Below are positions 18,201-26,387 of a stretch of DNA of 64,000 bases, one piece after another (the stretch's first letter is position 1; each line of letters starts with the position of its first letter). The position numbers and the translations under genes are program-made. Under the pieces are notes generated by a model, which did no database searches, was not told the DNA's origin, and was given only the letters and a program-made list of their open reading frames with translations. This DNA is from Egbenema bharatensis (lineage in GTDB: Bacteria; Cyanobacteriota; Cyanobacteriia; Elainellales; Elainellaceae), in assembly GCF_048077055.1 (NCBI RefSeq), contig NZ_CP182236.1, positions 744,001 to 808,000 on the forward strand, given 5' to 3'.

Positions 18201-19634
18201 TTGGGGCAGTGAGGCTTTAAAATCAAGCAAGTATTCTATACGGTGTCATTAGCTGAGAGGCGCAGTAGTGAGCCGAATTGTTTTAACCACCATGGGGTCT
18301 TTTGGTGATTTGCACCCTAAAATTGCGATCGCGCTTGAGTTACGAAAGCGTGGTCATGATGTCGTGTTTGCAACTCACAAGGAATATCAGGATAAAGTTG
18401 AGGCTCTCGGTTTCGCGTTTCGTCGAATGCGTCCTGACAACACTGCGCTTCATGATCCTCAAGAAATGGCGCGGATGATGGATCTGAAAACGGGCACTGA
18501 GTACGTCATCAAAAATTGGGTTTGTGCGAATTTACGTGAAACCTACACCGATTTAATGGCTAGTGCTGAAGATGCAGACTTCATCATTACAGGTGAAGGA
18601 GTTGTAGCGGCTCGATTGGTCGCAGAAAAGTTAGGAATTCCGTGGGCGTTCGCTGTCCTACAGCCTGCCTCATTTCTTTCGGTTTATGATCCATCCGTCT
18701 TGCCTATACTGCCGTTTCTTGCCAAGTTACGGGGGCTAGGTTCGCTTGCTAACCGAGGCATCATTCAATTATCAAAAGTGTTGTCTAAATCCTGGGCAGA
18801 GCCGATCCATGAATTACGACGCGAGCTTGGCTTGCCACCTTTGAAGGGAAATCCATTCATTGATGATAAATATTCACCTTACCTTGTACTAGCATTATTC
18901 TCTTCAGTATTCGCAAAGCCTCAACCTGATTGGGCAAGAAATACGGTACTCACTGGGTTTGCATTTTATGATGGCAACGAAGGTGAGACAGAACTTGCAC
19001 CGGAACTTCAACAGTTTTTGGATAAGGGCGATCCCCCAATTGTTTTTACTTTAGGTTCAGCCGCAGTGATGGCTCCTGGTCGTTTTTACCAGGAAAGTAT
19101 TGAAGCTGCAATGCAACTGAATTGCCGTGCTGTTTTGCTAATGGGTAAAAATGCTCCTCCAAAGGATCTGCCAGAGAACATTTTTTCCATAACTTATGTT
19201 CCCTACTCTCAAGTTTTTCCGCGTGCTTGTGCGATCGTGCATCAAGGTGGCATTGGCACAACAGCTCAGGCATTACGGGCAGGTCGCCCAACTCTTGTCA
19301 TGCCTTATAGCCATGATCAACCGGATAATGCAGCCAGAGTTGAACGCTTGGGAACATCACGGACAATTCTTCGAAATCAGTACACAGCCGACCGAGTAGT
19401 CAAGCAATTACGTCAGTTGTTAGAAAATCCAAGTTATGCAACTAAAGCTTCAGAAGTTAGCGGTATCATCCAATCAGAAAATGGGGTTGGTGTAGCCTGT
19501 GATGCGATTGAAAAACAACTTCAAACTGCTTCAACTAGGTCATAAGCACCAGCACCCCAACACTTCAAGGCAGCGGACAGATGAAAGCCGCTTGTGGGGT
19601 TGCCGAGGTTATTTGCCGCCGCTGCTTTTTGCCG
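18201..19634 (+). mobile_element. Integron gene cassette 1 (glycosyltransferase)
   Basis: The limits are inferred from the junction G^TTGGGG at 18200 and the R' box G^TTAGCC at 19634-19640. The 1434-bp unit holds one gene in the orientation expected for a cassette and an attC at its 3' end. The match between the cassette's first bases and the R'' box of its own attC is what a cassette that had circularised and inserted should show. Confidence 0.65.
18268..19545 (+). CDS. GT1-family glycosyltransferase (MGT/UGT-like), cassette-borne
   Basis: A 425-residue protein starting GTG at 18268. The N-terminal half opens with VLTTMGSFGDLHPKIAIALE and LRKRGHDVVFATH, the acceptor-binding domain of UDP-glycosyltransferases. 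The C-terminal half carries the nucleotide-sugar signature: VFTLGSAAV, YVPYSQVFPRACAIVHQGGI, GTTAQALRAGRPTLVMPYSH and DQPDNAARVERLG. It should transfer a sugar to a small lipophilic acceptor such as a sterol, carotenoid or macrolide-like compound; the acceptor cannot be read from sequence. Cassette location suggests recent acquisition. Resistance by glycosylation of a toxic compound is an inference only. Confidence 0.88.
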   Translation: MSRIVLTTMGSFGDLHPKIAIALELRKRGHDVVFATHKEYQDKVEALGFAFRRMRPDNTALHDPQEMARMMDLKTGTEYVIKNWVCANLRETYTDLMASAEDADFIITGEGVVAARLVAEKLGIPWAFAVLQPASFLSVYDPSVLPILPFLAKLRGLGSLANRGIIQLSKVLSKSWAEPIHELRRELGLPPLKGNPFIDDKYSPYLVLALFSSVFAKPQPDWARNTVLTGFAFYDGNEGETELAPELQQFLDKGDPPIVFTLGSAAVMAPGRFYQESIEAAMQLNCRAVLLMGKNAPPKDLPENIFSITYVPYSQVFPRACAIVHQGGIGTTAQALRAGRPTLVMPYSHDQPDNAARVERLGTSRTILRNQYTADRVVKQLRQLLENPSYATKASEVSGIIQSENGVGVACDAIEKQLQTASTRS

Positions 19635-19640
19635 TTAGCC
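19555..19640 (+). other. attC recombination site (59-base element)
   Basis: The order fits a folded attC: R'' CCCCAAC (19555-19561), 5-nt spacer, L'' AAGGCAGCGG (19567-19576), variable terminal structure, L' CCGCTGCTT (19619-19627), 6-nt spacer TTTGCC, R' GTTAGCC (19634-19640). L'' and L' pair with one extrahelical G in L'', the strand-selecting feature of attC sites. An additional outer inverted repeat (GCACCAGCACC at 19547 and GGTGCTGGTG at 19649) surrounds it. Confidence 0.65.
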
Positions 19641-19739
19641 TTCTAGTTGGTGCTGGTGGCGGTACTTGAAGCGTATCTGTTGATTAACTTAACCTGTCGA
19701 AAACGCAAGTCAATCTTCACAATCCGCGTGATTCAATTT

Positions 19740-19961
19740 ATGTCGAATTTTAAATATGCCGAAAAAATTCTTTGCATTGGTGGCTCAACGCTAAATTCAG
19801 GGACGCTTGAAAATCTTAGAAATAGTTTAATCCAAACAAATTTTTTAGAAGATTGGGCAATCATTTTTGCAAATCATTGCTATTTCAATCTGCAATCCGC
19901 AGAGAGATATATAGAGAAAATAAATTCGGATTTTGAAGGACTGGAACTTGTTTTTGTGTAA
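19740..19961 (+). CDS. Small ORF of a truncated second cassette, unknown function
   Basis: 73 residues from ATG 19740 (MSNFKYAEKILCIGGSTLNS). The middle part is NLRNSLIQTNFLEDWAIIFA and the end GLELVFV. I recognise no family. It lies just after the attC in the cassette direction, as a second cassette gene would. No matching attC (an R'' such as GGCTAAC) is seen after it, because transposase debris begins at about 19966. Confidence 0.5.
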   Translation: MSNFKYAEKILCIGGSTLNSGTLENLRNSLIQTNFLEDWAIIFANHCYFNLQSAERYIEKINSDFEGLELVFV

Positions 19962-19965
19962 GGAT

Positions 19966-20108
19966 TCAGGTGCTTGACCAGGGAATGAGAGTAGGCATCG
20001 GATGAGCGGCATCGATTTGAGTTGCCGCAATCAAGACCTGTCGTAAGAATTGCAAAGCAGAACGCCCTTGTGCGCGACAAGTCTGAATCACAGACGGATA
20101 TGTCAAAC
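19966..20108 (-). pseudogene. C-terminal remnant of an IS66-like transposase
   Basis: Reading the minus strand up to the IS256 edge gives TYPSVIQTCRAQGRSALQFL and RQVLIAATQ, ending PTLIPWSST and stop at 19966-19968. This resembles the extreme C-terminus of IS66-type transposases but differs from the intact IS66 copies in this window. The remainder was lost or displaced where the IS256-family element begins. Confidence 0.5.
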
Positions 20109-21406
20109 AGATTGTGTCAGGGAGCAAAGTTAAAGCGGAAACCTATCTTCAAACTCGATGGCAAAACGGTTGAGTGCCGCCTTCCAATCTTTGATAGGCA
20201 TCGTCCACTTTTTAGCAATGTTAGCAATTGCCAGGTAAACGACTTTGAGCGCAGAATCATCGGTTGGGAAAGCTCGATGATTTTTGAGGACTTTCCTGAG
20301 GGTCATGTTGAGGGATTCGATGGCGTTGGTGGTGTAGATAGCTTTGCGAATTTCAGCTGGAAAGGCAAAGAATGGGATGATGCGTCCCCAGTGATTCATC
20401 CAGGACTTGCTGATGGTCGGGTATTGTTTATCCCAAGCCTCTGCAAACTCAACTAGCCGCTGTTCTGCCTGGTTTTCAGTGCTAGAGGTGTAGATCAATC
20501 GCAGGTCAGCAGCAACTGCTTTGCAATCTTTGTAGGAGACATAGCTTAGGGAATTCCTCACCATATGGACAATGCACAACTGCACCGTCGTTTTGGGAAA
20601 GACCGTCTCAATGGCATCGGCAAAGCCTGTCAGTCCATCGACACAAGCGATGAAGATGTCCTTGAGTCCTCGATTCTGTAACTCTGTCAGAATCGCTAAC
20701 CAGAATTTGGCAGATTCATTCTGAGTCATCCACATCCCCAGTAATTCCTTGGTACCGGACAAGGTCACCCCCAGAGCCAGGTGGATCGCTTTGTTGACCA
20801 CTCGTCCGTCTTGGCGAACTTTGACCACAATCGCATCAAAGTAGACAATCGGGTAGAGCGCATCAAGCGGTCGATTTTGCCAGAGTTTGCGTTCCGCTTC
20901 GACCGCATCAGTGATGTTGGAAATCAGTCCAGCCGATACCTCCACTCCATAGAGGTCTTGCAATTGAGCTTGAATATCACGAGGACTCATGCCTCGGGCA
21001 TACAGGCTGAGAATCTTGTCATCAAACCCGTTAAAGCGAGTTTGTCCCTTCTTGACGATGATGGGCTCAAATTCACTGTGACGGTCACGGGGAACCGCGA
21101 TCTCAGCTTGTCCAAACTCGCCCTTGATTGTCTTCTTGCTGTGCCCGTTGCGACGATTGCGAGCCGTTTTGCCCTCACTGGCTGGTTCAGAGGATTGTTC
21201 CTCCAGATGCGTTTTCATCTCTGCATTCAAACACCGCTCTACCAAGGCTGCCGTCAATTGTTTGACAATGCCCTCGTTGCCTAGGAGGTCTTCCGGGTTC
21301 TCGTAGCCTTGGAGCAGTTCATCGAGTAATTCAGGTCGAAAAGTCATAGGGTTGTGTCTCAAGTTCTATAGTTCATTAGATCTTGTTTTATTCTCTGACA
21401 CAATCT
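20109..21406 (-). mobile_element. IS256-family insertion sequence
   Basis: The 1298-bp element is bounded by inverted repeats AGATTGTGTCAG (20109-20120) and its complement CTGACACAATCT (21395-21406), with further similarity inside. No 8-9 bp target duplication is visible. It has transposase debris on one side and an IS3 tail on the other, so its flanks have probably been rearranged since insertion. Confidence 0.85.
20130..21362 (-). CDS. IS256-family (Mutator-type) transposase
   Basis: 410 residues, the normal length for the family. The N-terminal part (FRPELLDELLQGYENPEDLL, then LTAALVERCLNAEMKTHLE) precedes a DDE core with PIVYFDAIVVKVRQDG, DIFIACVDGLTGFADAIETV and the C-terminal TTNAIESLNMTLRKVLKNH. 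These are the Asp, Asp and Glu regions of IS256 enzymes. It appears intact. An internal ATG at 21347 (MTFRPELL) may be the real start. Confidence 0.95.
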   Translation of the reverse strand: MRHNPMTFRPELLDELLQGYENPEDLLGNEGIVKQLTAALVERCLNAEMKTHLEEQSSEPASEGKTARNRRNGHSKKTIKGEFGQAEIAVPRDRHSEFEPIIVKKGQTRFNGFDDKILSLYARGMSPRDIQAQLQDLYGVEVSAGLISNITDAVEAERKLWQNRPLDALYPIVYFDAIVVKVRQDGRVVNKAIHLALGVTLSGTKELLGMWMTQNESAKFWLAILTELQNRGLKDIFIACVDGLTGFADAIETVFPKTTVQLCIVHMVRNSLSYVSYKDCKAVAADLRLIYTSSTENQAEQRLVEFAEAWDKQYPTISKSWMNHWGRIIPFFAFPAEIRKAIYTTNAIESLNMTLRKVLKNHRAFPTDDSALKVVYLAIANIAKKWTMPIKDWKAALNRFAIEFEDRFPL

Positions 21407-21419
21407 AATTTACAATCCC

Positions 21420-21507
21420 TCAAGCGGTTTTATCTTCTATCTTCTCCTGTTCATACACCTGATCAGGAGTACGGTAATTTAATGCTTGATGCGGACGCTC
21501 TTGATTA
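21420..21507 (-). pseudogene. C-terminal tail of an IS3-family transposase
   Basis: Minus-strand reading gives NQERPHQALNYRTPDQVYEQ and then EKIEDKTA with a stop at 21420-21422. ERPHQALNYRTP is the typical C-terminal signature of IS3-family ORFB integrases. It is cut off at 21507 by the left end of IS66 copy 2, and no upstream part is present on the other side of that copy. Confidence 0.8.
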
Positions 21508-23099
21508 GTATCCGTACACAGGGTAAAGCAGAAAGAGTGAGCGATGTGAGGGTAAGTCTGCTAGGCTAAAACGCATGGAATCCCCGAATGCCTTTTTAAG
21601 CGAAATTTCAGCAGAGGACTGGGCCAACACACCGGAGAGTGTCAAGCAGTTGGTGCAGCGTCTATTGGAGCGTATTGAGGCATTAGAGGCAGGCCAGCAA
21701 GCGTTACAAGAGCAAATTCAGCGCAATTCCAAAAACTCCTCGCAACCGCCTTCGCAAGACCCTCCGAAGGGATTCAAGGCTACCCCGAAAAAGAAAAGTG
21801 GGAAAGCGCGAGGCGGACAACCGGGACATCCGGGACATTCGCAGGAACTTTACCCGCCGGAACAATGTACGCGCATTGAGGATCACTACCCTGAGGTGTG
21901 TTGCGAATGTGGACATCGCTTGAGAGGGAAAGATGCCAATCCGCAACGGTGTCAGATCGTAGATTTGCCACCGTTACAACCGATTGTTTTGGAACATCGC
22001 TTTCATGCGTTGGAGTGCCCCCAGTGTGGGGTAAGCAGCCGTGCCTATGATGGCGAGATTGTGGATGGTTGTCGCTATGGGGAAAGGCTGTGTGCATTAG
22101 TCGCACTGTTGAGTGGAGAGTATCGTCAAAGTCACCGGATGGTGGTGCGGCTGTTGAGTGAATTGTTTGAGATTCCCATCTCCGTGGGCAGTGTCGGACG
22201 CTTGCGGCAACAGATGAGTGAAGCGATTGAGCAACCCGTCGAAGCGGTTCATCGCTATGTGCAGCAGCAACCCGTTGTTGGGATAGATGAAACGAGTTTG
22301 CCTCAGGGTAACGCCGATGGGAACAATGGCAAGGGGAAGCGAGGCTGGTTGTGGGTGATGGTAACCCCGTTGGTGTGCTATTTCCAGGTGGCGTTAAGCC
22401 GCTCTCAAGCCACCGCTCAAAGCATCTTAGGAACTGATTTTGCTGGGATTGTCAACAGCGACCGCTACAGTGCTTACAACTGGTTAAACTTGCAATGGCG
22501 ACAATTGTGTTGGGCGCATCTGAAACGCGATTTCACCAAAATTGCCGAACGGGGTGGGGTGAGCCAGACCTTGGGAGAGCAACTTCTCCAACAGCAAGAG
22601 AAATTATTTGAGTTATGGCATCGGGTGCGAGATGGAACCTTAGCACGCCCCCAATGGATAGAAGCCGTAGCACCCATTCGACAACGGGTGAAAGCACTGT
22701 TGGAAGAAGGAGCGGCTTACCCAATTGGGACCAGAGAAAAGACACCTTTGGCAAAGACGGTGCGAACCTGTCAGCAGTTACTCAAAGTAGAACCTGCTTT
22801 ATGGTTATTCGTCACAACCGTTGGAGTAGAGCCAACCAATAATGCAGCAGAACAGGCGATTCGTCCAGCAGTGTTGTGGCGACGCTGTAGCTATGGCTCC
22901 CAAAGTGAGGCAGGCAGTTTGTTTGTCGGACGAATGATGACGGTTGTAGCAACGCTGCGGCGGCAAAATCGCCATGTCCTCGATTATCTCACCGATGCTT
23001 GCTATGCCAAGCGTCGGGGCTTGCCTGCCCCTTCTTTACTTCCGCTTCCCGACCTACAGCGATCCTCCTGACTACCTTGCTAACCCTGTGTACGGATAC
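21508..23099 (+). mobile_element. IS66-family insertion sequence, copy 2
   Basis: A 1592-bp full-length copy with the GTATCCGTACACAGGGT terminal repeats. Unlike copies 1 and 3 it has no target duplication (left flank CTTGATTA, right flank AGAAAATT). It joins an IS3 tail on the left to a beheaded Uma2 gene on the right, so a deletion or inter-copy recombination has probably replaced one flank. Confidence 0.95.
21575..23071 (+). CDS. IS66-family transposase (intact)
   Basis: 498 residues. An N-terminal coiled coil (VKQLVQRLLERIEALEAGQQ) is followed by the IS66 linker NSKNSSQPPSQDPPK, a Cys4 zinc-finger-like part (CCECGHRLRGK and LECPQCG), and the DDE core with Asp in GIDETS, Asp in NSDRYSAYN and Glu in NNAAEQAIRP. 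It matches copy 3 residue for residue as far as I can compare. Confidence 0.95.
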   Translation: MESPNAFLSEISAEDWANTPESVKQLVQRLLERIEALEAGQQALQEQIQRNSKNSSQPPSQDPPKGFKATPKKKSGKARGGQPGHPGHSQELYPPEQCTRIEDHYPEVCCECGHRLRGKDANPQRCQIVDLPPLQPIVLEHRFHALECPQCGVSSRAYDGEIVDGCRYGERLCALVALLSGEYRQSHRMVVRLLSELFEIPISVGSVGRLRQQMSEAIEQPVEAVHRYVQQQPVVGIDETSLPQGNADGNNGKGKRGWLWVMVTPLVCYFQVALSRSQATAQSILGTDFAGIVNSDRYSAYNWLNLQWRQLCWAHLKRDFTKIAERGGVSQTLGEQLLQQQEKLFELWHRVRDGTLARPQWIEAVAPIRQRVKALLEEGAAYPIGTREKTPLAKTVRTCQQLLKVEPALWLFVTTVGVEPTNNAAEQAIRPAVLWRRCSYGSQSEAGSLFVGRMMTVVATLRRQNRHVLDYLTDACYAKRRGLPAPSLLPLPDLQRSS

Positions 23100-23452
23100 A
23101 GAAAATTGACTATGCTCAGTTAGGCATTCTCTACTACGCGATTTATGTTCCCACTCGTCGCAACCGCTGCAAGCGTCAACCATTGGAAGTCTACCGACTG
23201 GAAAATCGTGAATACGTTCTGCAATCGGATATGCCTCTGGGCGATCGGGTTTGGCTGCCGGAGGTTGGGCTGGCCCTGGGACGAGAGCGGGGAATTCACC
23301 TGGGACGAGAGCGGGAATGGCTGTACTGGTACACTCAGGAGGGACAACGCTTGCCAACTCCTGAAGAATTGGCCCAGCGAGAACAGCAGCGGGCCGATCG
23401 CCTGGCTGCACGACTGCGGGAGTTGGGGATTGATCCGGCGGAGCTGGAATAG
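23100..23452 (+). pseudogene. Uma2-family endonuclease, C-terminal part, truncated by IS66 copy 2
   Basis: Open reading starts at the IS edge (KIDYAQLGILYYAIYVPTRR) and continues LEVYRLENREYVLQ to GLALGRERG and ends DRLAARLRELGIDPAELE at 23452. The DYA..GI.YY.I..P block is the conserved middle of Uma2 nucleases and the QR-rich tail is usual. The N-terminal half with the first catalytic residues is missing. It is not the missing part of the 870-2699 gene, because the geometry relative to the IS does not fit. Confidence 0.75.
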
Positions 23453-23484
23453 CTGAAAGTGAAGGTTTGAATAAAGGAGAGCAA

Positions 23485-23907
23485 ATGGCTGAATTTAATT
23501 GGATTACTGCCCTGGTGGGCGGAATGTTGATTGGCACCAGTGCGACTCTGTTACTTGCCTTTAACGGGCGGATTGCGGGGATTAGTGGCATGGTGAATGG
23601 GGCGATCACCTTTGCTGCCAGTGAAGCCTGGCGTTGGCTGTTTATTGTCGGCATGATAGGGGGAGCAGCCCTGTATGAGTATGGCTTTGCACCTGAACCC
23701 ACTCCCACGTCTACCTTTGCCCCGGTTGCCATGATTGTAGGTGGATTTTTAGTCGGATTTGGCACACGGATGGGCAATGGTTGTACCAGTGGTCACGGGG
23801 TCTGTGGGCTGGGGCGATTGTCCGGTCGATCGCTGGTGGCTGTGCTGACTTTCTTAGCAACTGCCTTTATTACAGTCTTTCTAACTCGCCATGTTTTTGT
23901 GATTTAG
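23485..23907 (+). CDS. YeeE/YedE family sulfur transporter, half A
   Basis: 140 residues from the ATG at 23485 (AAAGGAGAGCAA before it). It has several membrane helices and the family signature GNGCTSGHGVCGLGRLSGRS, whose Cys lies in the transport path of YeeE/TsuA proteins that import thiosulfate or related sulfur compounds. It pairs with the next gene; two half-size proteins encoded in tandem is a common layout (PmpA/PmpB-like). Confidence 0.9.
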   Translation: MAEFNWITALVGGMLIGTSATLLLAFNGRIAGISGMVNGAITFAASEAWRWLFIVGMIGGAALYEYGFAPEPTPTSTFAPVAMIVGGFLVGFGTRMGNGCTSGHGVCGLGRLSGRSLVAVLTFLATAFITVFLTRHVFVI

Positions 23908-23948
23908 TTCCCGTTTACATCTACTCTTAAGTATTCGCGCATTTCACC

Positions 23949-24389
23949 ATGAAACAAAATATTATTGTTCTAATCTCCGGCATCCTGTTCGGTTTTGGTC
24001 TTGGTTTATCGCAAATGATCGATCGCGATCGGGTTCTTGGATTCTTAGACGCGGCAGGAACCTGGGATCCCACATTACTATTCGTATTGGGTGGAGCCGT
24101 AGGAGTCACGGCCATTACCTTTCGGTTTGTCTTAAACCGTCCTCATCCCCTGTTTGGCGATCGATTTTATTTACCCACCGTACAGTCGATCGATCCAATT
24201 TTAGTGGGGGGAGCGGCGATCTTTGGGATTGGTTGGGGGGTTTCAGGCTATTGTCCTGGGCCAGGTATTACCGCGTTGATTTTAGGCATCTGGAATCCGG
24301 TCTTGTTCTTAATCGCAATGGTATTGGGTTCCCTGGCATACAAGTGGTTTTCCACCGCATCTCAGCCCCGGCGAGAAGTCCAACAGTAG
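23949..24389 (+). CDS. YeeE/YedE family sulfur transporter, half B
   Basis: 146 residues, 41 bp after half A on the same strand. Hydrophobic throughout, opening NIIVLISGILFGFGLGLSQM. It carries the second family motif GYCPGPGITALILG with a conserved Cys. With half A it should form one sulfur-compound import unit in the inner membrane. The substrate is not deducible. Confidence 0.9.
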   Translation: MKQNIIVLISGILFGFGLGLSQMIDRDRVLGFLDAAGTWDPTLLFVLGGAVGVTAITFRFVLNRPHPLFGDRFYLPTVQSIDPILVGGAAIFGIGWGVSGYCPGPGITALILGIWNPVLFLIAMVLGSLAYKWFSTASQPRREVQQ

Positions 24390-24510
24390 GTCTTGCGATC
24401 CAAAATCAGAATACGTAGGGTGGGCGGTGCCCACCATCAGGTAGGTTTGTGGCTCAAACAACCTGCACCACCGTTCTGCTTCTCCAACTGGACTACTGTT
24501 CTGCCTTTTT

Positions 24511-24572
24511 GACTGGGCGGGCAAGACTTCGGCTTGAGCTCAGTCGAAACGCTGCCCACCCCACAAGAGTTT
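24511..24572. repeat. REP-like palindrome, long form
   Basis: GACTGGGCGGGCAAGACTTC, then GGCTTGAGCTCAGTCGAAAC, then GCTGCCCACCCCACAAGAG. It is the dispersed palindrome with a second inner sequence (CTTCGGCTTGAGCTCAGTCG) in its centre. The same long form occurs at 38737 and in variant form at 34635. Confidence 0.8.
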
Positions 24573-24615
24573 TGGTGATTAAGTTTATATTCCTCAGATC
24601 AGCAGGGGGCTGGAA

Positions 24616-25620
24616 CTAACGACTGCGGCGAACGGGATAGGTGACGAAGATACTGCGCTGCGATCGCACCTCGGCAGGAGCCAATGAATCGTAGTAGGAC
24701 GGGCTGGGGAAGGAAGTACCAAAAATGGAACCGCTGGCGGTTTCAGCATCACAGTAGGAGGTTGTACCACCAAAGAACCCAGCCGCGCTGCCAAAGATTC
24801 CCGATAGGGATAAGGCGGAATCGGCCACGGAGGGCACGTCGCCAATTTCTACTCCCAGGGCTTCTGCTACAACAGCCGCTCGACTGCGGGCATTGGCTAC
24901 GGCATCCCGGTAGGCATCCCGTTCCAGAGCCTGACAGCCTGCGGTGCTGAGGGTGTATTGCACGTATCGATCCTGGAGATAAAGGGATTCGTGATTTGCC
25001 ACCGAGTTCTCCACTGCGGTGACTAATTCCTGCACTTGCTGCCGGGTTGGATTGGCTACTGTCAGAGACAAGCTCGCACTGTTGGGATAGTAGAGGGTAG
25101 CGAAGTCATTGTCTGGTGCTGGATCAGAGGGCAATCGCAACCGAATGTCGTTACGCACAATGCCACCGTTGACCAGGGCATCGATCGCAGGCTGGAGGCT
25201 GGTTCGACCGAGGGAGAGGGGTTCGGGTGGAGCGGGGCAAGGCTCAATTCGGGAGAGATCGATCGTTTCTGGTAATAATCCCGACTCGTCATAGTAGCAG
25301 GCGTAGGGATCGTAGTAAGGGTCGTAGTTGACGAACACGAGTTCAATCTCAGCGGTTTCAGCCGCCGCACTGGCAACGCCCTGCCCCTGTACCATCACCG
25401 TTTGCTCGTCAATATTGGCGTAGGGAAAAAATTGGGCGATTTGCTCGGATTCAGTGGGTGAGGGGAGCACCTGAGCATCAGCCGGACTGGGATCGATCGC
25501 CTCCTCATCGGGAAGGGCTGCTAGGGCGATCGTGCGTCCTCCAATTCCAGCCAGTGCTGCAACGATTCCGATACTTACCTGAATAACAGTTTTTCTAATC
25601 AGCACACAATAACTCCTCAA
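24616..25620 (-). CDS. SIMPL domain (DUF541) secreted protein
   Basis: 334 residues with an N-terminal hydrophobic signal (VSIGIVAALAGIGGRTIALA). The SIMPL domain starts with MVQGQGVASAAAETAEIELV and ends with the YRDAVANARSRAAVVAEALG block, which is highly typical. SIMPL/DUF541 proteins are periplasmic or outer-membrane proteins with no settled biochemical role; some are linked to oxidative stress. No partner gene is adjacent. Confidence 0.9.
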   Translation of the reverse strand: MRSYCVLIRKTVIQVSIGIVAALAGIGGRTIALAALPDEEAIDPSPADAQVLPSPTESEQIAQFFPYANIDEQTVMVQGQGVASAAAETAEIELVFVNYDPYYDPYACYYDESGLLPETIDLSRIEPCPAPPEPLSLGRTSLQPAIDALVNGGIVRNDIRLRLPSDPAPDNDFATLYYPNSASLSLTVANPTRQQVQELVTAVENSVANHESLYLQDRYVQYTLSTAGCQALERDAYRDAVANARSRAAVVAEALGVEIGDVPSVADSALSLSGIFGSAAGFFGGTTSYCDAETASGSIFGTSFPSPSYYDSLAPAEVRSQRSIFVTYPVRRSR

Positions 25621-25837
25621 AATAATATCCTCCTAAGTTAACCCGCAGGAGATGAAAATCTAGCGTTTGCAACTAAAACTTAAAACTCTTGAAAGGGTTG
25701 TGAGTCGGTCAATCGCGGCGATCGAGTTCAGCAGAATTCAACTGGGCTGTTTACTGTTCAACGTAGTTTTGTAAGATCAGGATGACTTGCCGATCCAAAG
25801 TCCGATTCTTGAGTCCGATTCTTGATGAGGTGAACCC

Positions 25838-25999
25838 ATGCAAAAGTACGAATGCACGGTCTGTGGCTATGTTTACGATCCAGAGATCGGCGATCCGGAT
25901 TCTGGGATTGAACCGGGTACGCCCTTTGAAGAGATTCCGGAGGATTGGGTTTGTCCAACCTGCGGAGCAATGAAGGATCAGTTTGAGGCGATCGATTGA
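25838..25999 (+). CDS. Rubredoxin
   Basis: 53 residues from ATG 25838 with GAGGTGAACC upstream. Both metal-binding knuckles are present: YECTVCGYVYDPEIGDPDSG and WVCPTCGAMKDQFE, giving four Cys for one iron. No C-terminal membrane tail is present, so this is a soluble rubredoxin rather than the membrane-anchored RubA type used in photosystem assembly. It would carry single electrons between unknown partners. Confidence 0.95.
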   Translation: MQKYECTVCGYVYDPEIGDPDSGIEPGTPFEEIPEDWVCPTCGAMKDQFEAID

Positions 26000-26180
26000 T
26001 TGAGTTGATCACCAAAGGATGAAACCTATGCTGCGTGCAAAGGATTGTATCGAGGTTGTTCATAGGTCAGTGATAATCCACAATCTCTACGTTGTAAGCA
26101 TCTCCGTCTTGCCATTGGTGCGATCGGTGAGTTTCTGAGACAGATAGAATTGGAAGTGGCTGAATTCTGGAATGACGGGA

Positions 26181-26387
26181 ATGTTGAGCAAATATATTCA
26201 GGCTGCCATGTATTGCGCGACCTATGAAATTCTGGAGGACGATCGGAGTTTCTATGGTGAAATTCCAGAATTGCCAGGGGTGTATGCCACGGCTGAAACG
26301 TTGAGGCAGTGCCGCGATCGGCTTCAAGAGGTGTTGGAAGGTTGGATATTGCTGGGCTTGCATTTGCAGCATCCAGAGGCAGCGTAA
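26181..26387 (+). CDS. HicB-like antitoxin (orphan, short)
   Basis: 68 residues from ATG 26181. YCATYEILEDDRSFYGEIPE, LPGVYATAETLRQCRDRL and QEVLEGWILLGL are the HicB RNase-H-like fold pattern (UPF0150). It stops soon after the fold (HPEAA) and lacks the usual extension. No HicA partner is evident next to it, so it may be an orphan or a decayed TA locus. Confidence 0.75.
   Translation: MLSKYIQAAMYCATYEILEDDRSFYGEIPELPGVYATAETLRQCRDRLQEVLEGWILLGLHLQHPEAA

Noticed and set aside
870..23452. The two Uma2 fragments (870-2699 and 23100-23452) as halves of one gene separated by recombination between IS66 copies 1 and 2
   Set aside because: The N-terminal part runs antisense to its IS copy and continues on the far side, while the C-terminal part runs in the sense direction from its own copy, so simple recombination cannot join them.
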